Assembly (NCBI GenBank): GCA_949511925.1
Contig: CATEYX010000127.1
Location: forward strand, 1 to 11,975
Direction of reading: 5' to 3'
DNA length: 11,975 nucleotides
Source: Cryomorphaceae bacterium
GTDB taxonomy: Bacteria; Bacteroidota; Bacteroidia; Flavobacteriales; BACL11
The translations under genes and the position numbers were made by a program. Under the pieces are notes generated by a model that was not told the DNA's origin, made no database searches, and saw only the letters and a list, made by a program, of their open reading frames with translations. This document shows positions 7,771 to 11,975 of this stretch, in pieces; within the stretch, counting starts at the first letter, position 1; every line of letters begins with the position of its first letter.

Positions 7771-7782
7771 TATGCATGCATA
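7771..7782. promoter_or_regulatory. Palindrome TATGCATGCATA, candidate regulator operator 1
   Basis: A perfect 12-bp inverted repeat TATGCATGCATA lies in the divergent gap between fadD and the MarR gene, 51 bases upstream of the fadD start. The identical core recurs at 7799-7810. MarR dimers bind palindromes of about this size and often autoregulate from the divergent promoter region. Assignment to the adjacent MarR protein is inference. Confidence 0.65.
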
Positions 7783-7795
7783 ATATAAGCTCATT

Positions 7796-7813
7796 TACTA
7801 TGCATGCATAGTA
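7796..7813. promoter_or_regulatory. Extended 18-bp palindrome TACTATGCATGCATAGTA, candidate operator 2
   Basis: The core TATGCATGCATA (7799-7810) extends with perfect symmetry to 18 bp, TACTATGCATGCATAGTA. It ends 34 bases before the MarR start codon. Its centre is 28 bp from the centre of the first copy, a bit under three helical turns, so two dimers could sit side by side. The better symmetry suggests the tighter of the two sites. A TATATTCG at 7821-7828 is one mismatch from a Bacteroidota -7 element; if that is the promoter, this palindrome would cover the -33 region and act as a repressor site. Confidence 0.7.
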
Positions 7814-7847
7814 TTTTTTATATATTCGTATCCTAATTTTTACAAAT

Positions 7848-8276
7848 ATGGAACAAGAAGATACTATAGATTACAACATAAGGAAGACCTGGTATAACAT
7901 CACTAAAATGTATAACAGAACCGCCACAGAATACATGGCAAGCATGGCATTGGGGATGATTATATTAAACATTGATATTACTGAAGGTACCCCATCGACT
8001 CAACTAGGCCCAAACATGGGAATGGAGGCTACTTCCTTATCACGCTCAATAAACAAGCTAGAAGATGCAGGAGTTATTGAAAGAAAGGATGATCCAAACG
8101 ATAAGCGAAAATCTGTTATCCACTTAACACCACTAGGAATGGATTGGCGTGAAGTAGCAAAAGGAGTAGTAATAGAATTTAATGAAACAATACAATCACA
8201 CTTTGAAAAAGAAGAAATGGATACGTTCTTTGCAATACTAAAAAAGATAAACAAAATTATAGATGAAAACAAATAG
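7848..8276 (+). CDS. MarR-family transcriptional regulator, likely controller of the beta-oxidation genes
   Basis: The 142-residue protein has the MarR layout: N-terminal dimerisation helix (about 8-40), a winged helix-turn-helix with recognition helix GMEATSLSRSINKLEDAG (58-75), the wing VIERKDDPNDKRKSVIHLTPLG (76-97) with the conserved D-x-R-x-x-x-V pattern (D85, R87, V90 region), and C-terminal helices that complete the dimer interface. It is the first gene of a rightward operon, and its last 14 bases overlap the fadN-type gene, so regulator and enzymes are translationally linked. The divergent fadD-like gene and the twin palindromes upstream suggest that it represses both directions, perhaps with release by fatty acyl-CoA. 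That ligand is a guess from context: FadR-type fatty-acid regulators of other bacteria belong to the GntR or TetR families. The ATG at 7848 gives a normal family length, and ATG codons further in would cut the first helix. Confidence 0.9.
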   Translation: MEQEDTIDYNIRKTWYNITKMYNRTATEYMASMALGMIILNIDITEGTPSTQLGPNMGMEATSLSRSINKLEDAGVIERKDDPNDKRKSVIHLTPLGMDWREVAKGVVIEFNETIQSHFEKEEMDTFFAILKKINKIIDENK

Positions 8277-10653
8277 ACACATTAACAAAGTAGCAGTAGT
8301 TGGGTCCGGAATTATGGGATCACGTATTGCTTGTCATTTTGCTAATATTGGAGTTAAAGTATTACTCTTGGACATTGTCCCTTTTGACTTAACAGAAGAA
8401 CAATTAAAAGATAAAAAAACAAGAAACTCTATTGTAAATGACGCTTTAAAAAGCACTTTAAAAAGCAAACCCTCTCCTATTTATAGCACAGAGTTTGTAA
8501 GCAGAATTACTACAGGAAACTTAGATGATGATTTGCATAAAATTGAAAAGGTTGATTGGATTATTGAGGTAGTTGTAGAAAGGCTTGATATTAAAAAACA
8601 AGTTTTTGAAAAAATAGAGAAATTCAGAACAAAAGGAACTCTAATTTCTTCTAACACTTCCGGAATTCCAATTGAAAGTATGATAGACGGTAGAAGTGAT
8701 GATTTTAAAGCTCATTTCTGTGGAACTCACTTTTTTAATCCTCCTAGATATCTGAAATTATTAGAGATTATTCCAACCTCAAAAACAGATACTGAGGTGA
8801 CCGACTTCCTAATGAATTATGGAGATAAATTCCTTGGAAAAGATATGGTATTATGTAAAGATACTCCTGCATTTATTGCAAATAGAATTGGAGTGGCCAA
8901 TATCTTGTCACTATTTCATTTGGTAAAAGAATTAGATTTAACTGTGGAAGAAGTGGACTCTTTAAGTGGACCAATTATTGGTCGTCCAAAATCAGCAACT
9001 TTTCGCACTTGTGATTTAGTAGGATTAGATACCTTAGTTCATGTAGCAAATGGGGTTTACGAAAATTGTCCTGATGATGAAATGAGAAGTAATTTTGAAT
9101 TACCTGATTTTATTACCAAGATGAGTGAAAAAAACTGGTTAGGAGATAAAACTAAACAAGGGTTCTATAAAAAATCAAAAGATGAAAAAGGAAAAAGAAT
9201 TATTGAGGCTCTTAACCTTAATACTATGCAATACGCTCCAAAAAAAAGAACTAAATTTGCAACAATAACAGCAGCAAAACAAGAAGATGATTTATTAAAA
9301 AGATTAAAGATTCTTGTAAAAGGAAAAGATAAAGCAGGCGAATTTTACAGAAAATCATTTTATTCTGCATTTGCTTATGTTTCGCACAGAATACCTGAAA
9401 TAACAGACGACCTTTACAAAATTGACAGAGCACTTTGTGCTGGTTTTGGATGGGAAATTGGACCGTTTCAAATGTGGGATGCTTTAGATGTTGAAAAAAC
9501 ACTATCTAAAATGGAAGAAGCAGGATATAAAGCAGCTCCTTGGGTATATGAAATGGTAAAGTCAGGAAACAACTCATTCTACTCAACCGAAAACGGCACT
9601 TTAAACTATTATAATATTCCAGCAAAATCAAATGAAAAAGTAGCAGGAATGGAGAACTTTATTGTGTTAGACCATATTCGAGAGAATAATACCATTTGGA
9701 GTAATTCAGGCTGTAACCTTGCCGATATTGGAGATGGAATAGTGAACTTGGAATGGAGAACAAAAATGAATTCTATTGGTGGAGAAGTATTAGAAGGAAT
9801 TCAAAAATCAATTGAGATTGCAGAAAAAAATCACAAAGGATTAGTGATAGCCAACCAAGGAACCAACTTTTCAGTTGGTGCAAATATTGCTATGATATTT
9901 ATGATGGCAATCGAACAAGATTATGAAGAGATTGATTTTGCAGTAAGAGCCTTTCAAAATACAACTGGAAGAATCCGTTACTCTTCCATACCAGTTGTAG
10001 TTGCTACTCATGGAATGACTTTAGGAGGTGGTTGCGAAATCGCTTTGCATGCCGACCATGTGCAAGCTTCAGCAGAAACTTATATTGGTTTAGTTGAAAT
10101 GGGAGTAGGTGTTATCCCAGGAGGTGGTGGTACAAAAGAAATGGCAAGAAGAGCTTCAAAGGCTTACTTTTCAGGAGATATAGAATTACCTACTTTAAAA
10201 GAAAGATACTTAAATATTGGTATGGCAAAAGTTGCCACCTCAGCACAGGAAGCTATAGAGTTAGATTTATTATTAAAGAATAGAGATAAAGTAACAGTAG
10301 GATTTAATAATCTTATTACGGATGCAAAAGCAGCAGCTTTAAACTTGGCAAACCAAGGATATACTCAACCAGTACCTGAAAAAATAAAAGCTTTAGGGAA
10401 AGATGGATTAGGAATGTTTATGGTAGGCGCTCATTCTATGCATGCGGGAGGATATATTACTGAACATGAAAAATTAATGTCAGAAAAATTAGCTTATGCA
10501 ATTTGTGGAGGAGATTTATCAGCACCTACTTTAGTTTCTGAACAATATTTATTAGACCTTGAAAGAGAAGCCTTTTTATCATTATGTGGTGAAAGAAAAA
10601 CTTTGGAAAGAATAGAATACATGTTAAAGAAAGGTAAACCATTAAGAAATTAA
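8263..10653 (+). CDS. fadN: 3-hydroxyacyl-CoA dehydrogenase / enoyl-CoA hydratase fusion (FadN-type)
   Basis: This bifunctional enzyme performs the hydration and NAD-dependent oxidation steps of beta-oxidation. The 796 residues are ordered dehydrogenase first and hydratase last, the reverse of E. coli FadB and the same as B. subtilis FadN (about 789 residues). The dehydrogenase has the Rossmann loop VVGSGIMGSRIA (12-23), SSNTSGIPI (129-137), THFFNPPRYLKLLEIIP (155-171) with catalytic His156, and KDTPAFIANRIG (199-210). The crotonase part shows NFSVGANIAMI (about 535-545) for the oxyanion hole, LGGGCE with Glu592 and LVEMG with Glu612. The 20-residue spacing equals that of the two catalytic glutamates in mitochondrial enoyl-CoA hydratase, so both active sites look intact. 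A C-terminal extension of about 100 residues follows. The start overlaps the MarR gene by 14 bp, and the thiolase begins 4 bp after the stop, fitting a multi-enzyme operon. Confidence 0.95.
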   Translation: MKTNRHINKVAVVGSGIMGSRIACHFANIGVKVLLLDIVPFDLTEEQLKDKKTRNSIVNDALKSTLKSKPSPIYSTEFVSRITTGNLDDDLHKIEKVDWIIEVVVERLDIKKQVFEKIEKFRTKGTLISSNTSGIPIESMIDGRSDDFKAHFCGTHFFNPPRYLKLLEIIPTSKTDTEVTDFLMNYGDKFLGKDMVLCKDTPAFIANRIGVANILSLFHLVKELDLTVEEVDSLSGPIIGRPKSATFRTCDLVGLDTLVHVANGVYENCPDDEMRSNFELPDFITKMSEKNWLGDKTKQGFYKKSKDEKGKRIIEALNLNTMQYAPKKRTKFATITAAKQEDDLLKRLKILVKGKDKAGEFYRKSFYSAFAYVSHRIPEITDDLYKIDRALCAGFGWEIGPFQMWDALDVEKTLSKMEEAGYKAAPWVYEMVKSGNNSFYSTENGTLNYYNIPAKSNEKVAGMENFIVLDHIRENNTIWSNSGCNLADIGDGIVNLEWRTKMNSIGGEVLEGIQKSIEIAEKNHKGLVIANQGTNFSVGANIAMIFMMAIEQDYEEIDFAVRAFQNTTGRIRYSSIPVVVATHGMTLGGGCEIALHADHVQASAETYIGLVEMGVGVIPGGGGTKEMARRASKAYFSGDIELPTLKERYLNIGMAKVATSAQEAIELDLLLKNRDKVTVGFNNLITDAKAAALNLANQGYTQPVPEKIKALGKDGLGMFMVGAHSMHAGGYITEHEKLMSEKLAYAICGGDLSAPTLVSEQYLLDLEREAFLSLCGERKTLERIEYMLKKGKPLRN

Positions 10654-10657
10654 AATT

Positions 10658-11836
10658 ATGAATACAGCATATATAGTAACAGGATATAGGTCGGCAGTAG
10701 GAAAATCAGGAAAAGGAGTTTTTAAATTTACAAGACCTGATGACTTGGCAGCAGATGTAATTAAACATTTAGTAGCCTCCGTACCTGAATTAGATAAAGA
10801 TAAAATTGATGATGTAATTTGTGGAAACGCTACCCCTGAAGCAGAACAAGGATTAAACATTGGTAGAATGATTTCCTTAATGGGATTAGACACCATAAAA
10901 GTTCCCGGAATGACCGTGAATAGATACTGTTCTTCAGGATTAGAAACTATTGCCATAGCCAATGCAAAAATACAAAGTGGAATGGCCGAGTGCATTATCG
11001 CAGGTGGAGTAGAATGTATGTCTCCTATCCCATTTGGTGGTTGGAGAATTATACCTAACTATAATGTAGCAAAAGACAATTCTGATTGGTATTGGAACAT
11101 GGGGCTTACTGCTGAAGCAGTTGCTGAAAAATGGAACATCAGCAGAAAAGACCAAGATGAATTTGCTTTTAACTCTCATCAAAAAGCATTAAATGCAATT
11201 GAAAAAGGGTATTTTAAAAGTGGTATAGTACCTATTACAGTAAAGGAAACTTACTTAGATAAAAACGAAAAAAGACAAGAAAGGAGCTATGTTGTTGATA
11301 CAGATGAGGGACCAAGAAAAGGAGGTTCAGCTGAAGCATTAGCAAGACTAAGAACTGTATTCGCACAAGAAGGAACGGTAACTGCAGCCAATGCATCACA
11401 AACTTCTGATGGAGCAGCATTTGTTTTATTAATGTCAGAAAAAATGGTAAACGAATTAGGTGTAAAACCTATCGCAAAACTATTGAGTTACTCAGTAGCA
11501 GGTGTAGAACCAAAACACATGGGAATAGGTCCAGTTAAGGCAATACCAATGGCACTTGAAAAAGCTGGATTAAAATTAGAAGACATTGAACAATTTGAAT
11601 TGAATGAAGCCTTTGCATCTCAATCCTTAGCCGTTATTCGTGAGTTAGGATTAAACCCAGACATTGTAAATGTAAATGGGGGGGCAATCGCCTTAGGACA
11701 TCCACTTGGATGTACTGGAGGGAAACTTACTGTACAATTAATAAACGAAATGAAAAGAAGAAAACAAAAATACGGAATGGTAACAATGTGCGTAGGTGCG
11801 GGACAAGGTGCAGCCGGAGTATTTGAAATTCTTTAA
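10658..11836 (+). CDS. fadA: Acetyl-CoA C-acyltransferase (3-ketoacyl-CoA thiolase)
   Basis: This thiolase cleaves 3-ketoacyl-CoA with CoA to release acetyl-CoA, the last beta-oxidation step. The length of 392 residues is standard. The nucleophile Cys91 sits in VNRYCSSGLETI, the catalytic His348 in GGAIALGHPLGCTGG, and the proton-transfer Cys378 in TMCVGAGQGAAGVFE. Other family marks are GGVECMSPIPFGG (near 115-127), NASQTSDGAAFVLLMSE (near 247) and EQFELNEAFASQSLAV (near 322), where NEAF is a conserved active-site element. It begins 4 bp after the fadN-type stop and is followed 20 bp later by an acyl-CoA dehydrogenase start, placing it within one transcript. The degradative role is inferred mainly from these neighbours, because biosynthetic acetoacetyl-CoA thiolases share the same catalytic residues. 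Confidence 0.95.
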   Translation: MNTAYIVTGYRSAVGKSGKGVFKFTRPDDLAADVIKHLVASVPELDKDKIDDVICGNATPEAEQGLNIGRMISLMGLDTIKVPGMTVNRYCSSGLETIAIANAKIQSGMAECIIAGGVECMSPIPFGGWRIIPNYNVAKDNSDWYWNMGLTAEAVAEKWNISRKDQDEFAFNSHQKALNAIEKGYFKSGIVPITVKETYLDKNEKRQERSYVVDTDEGPRKGGSAEALARLRTVFAQEGTVTAANASQTSDGAAFVLLMSEKMVNELGVKPIAKLLSYSVAGVEPKHMGIGPVKAIPMALEKAGLKLEDIEQFELNEAFASQSLAVIRELGLNPDIVNVNGGAIALGHPLGCTGGKLTVQLINEMKRRKQKYGMVTMCVGAGQGAAGVFEIL

Positions 11837-11856
11837 AAACCTTAAAAAATAATATT

Positions 11857-11975
11857 ATGATAAAAGGAGGAGAATTTTTAATTAAAGATCAAGAAGCAAA
11901 AGATATTTTTATTCCAGAAGAATTTGGAGAAGATCAATTGATGATGGCTTCAGCAACTAAAGAATTTGTAGAAAA
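11857..11975 (+). CDS. fadE: Acyl-CoA dehydrogenase, N-terminal fragment (3' end cut by window edge)
   Basis: From the ATG at 11857 the frame stays open to the window end, giving 39 full codons: MIKGGEFLIKDQEAKDIFIP followed by EEFGEDQLMMASATKEFVEK. The pattern KGGEFLIK..A.DIFIPEEF.E.Q.MMA.....F is one I associate with the N-terminus of FadE-like acyl-CoA dehydrogenases of Bacteroidota. These are FAD enzymes that carry out the first oxidation of acyl-CoA in beta-oxidation. It follows the thiolase by 20 bp without a terminator, and the order hydroxyacyl-CoA dehydrogenase/hydratase, thiolase, acyl-CoA dehydrogenase matches fadN-fadA-fadE of B. subtilis. The catalytic domain lies beyond the window, so the call rests on the short N-terminus plus context. 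Confidence 0.8.
   Translation, partial: MIKGGEFLIKDQEAKDIFIPEEFGEDQLMMASATKEFVE

Noticed and set aside
10437..10446. TATGCATGCG, a partial match to the palindromic operator, inside the fadN-type gene
   Set aside because: Only the first 9 of 12 bases match, symmetry is broken, and the bases encode part of HSMHAGG in the enzyme. Most likely chance.
10642..10995. 117-codon open frame on the - strand opposite the thiolase start
   Set aside because: It runs opposite the conserved thiolase N-terminus including the Cys91 region; composition is that of an antisense shadow and no start context supports it.

Overview
The window looks like chromosomal DNA of a Bacteroidota bacterium, most likely of the class Flavobacteriia. 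The sequence is AT-rich (about one third G+C by eye), starts lack obvious Shine-Dalgarno sequences, a TAnnTTTG-type -7 element lies upstream of accA, and several proteins read like Bacteroidota versions of their families (AccA with an ENCSTILWGNWDHKE segment, and the exported protein at 3985 that pipelines often call 'asparagine synthetase B'). I saw no mobile element, tRNA, rRNA or CRISPR array. No gene-free stretch exceeds about 130 bases.

Left part (1-1460): the 3' half of rho, cut by the window edge, ends at a hairpin with an A-run before it and a T-run after it. This should terminate both rho (+) and the convergent ispE (-), which encodes the fourth MEP-pathway enzyme.

Middle (1562-6088): a tight rightward cluster, accA (fatty acid synthesis), dnaB (replicative helicase), an exported protein of unknown function that is probably mis-named in databases, and a probable outer-membrane beta-barrel protein. 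Spacings are 4 bp, a 20-bp overlap and 1 bp, so the four are probably co-transcribed. DnaB ends in an acidic EDAPF tip that resembles the SSB C-terminal tail.

Right part (6085-11975): a fatty-acid degradation locus. A leftward acyl-CoA ligase gene (fadD-like, activates fatty acids) is divergent from a rightward operon of a MarR-family regulator, a fadN-type hydroxyacyl-CoA dehydrogenase/enoyl-CoA hydratase fusion, a fadA thiolase and the start of an acyl-CoA dehydrogenase gene (fadE). Together these cover activation and every beta-oxidation step. The fadN-fadA-fadE order is the same as in Bacillus subtilis. The 128-bp divergent control region holds two copies of the perfect palindrome TATGCATGCATA, 28 bp apart centre to centre, which are the best candidates for MarR operators controlling both directions.

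Most of the window is ordinary housekeeping and catabolic sequence. The points most worth following are the twin palindromes, the uncharacterised pair of envelope genes behind dnaB, and the SSB-like DnaB tail.
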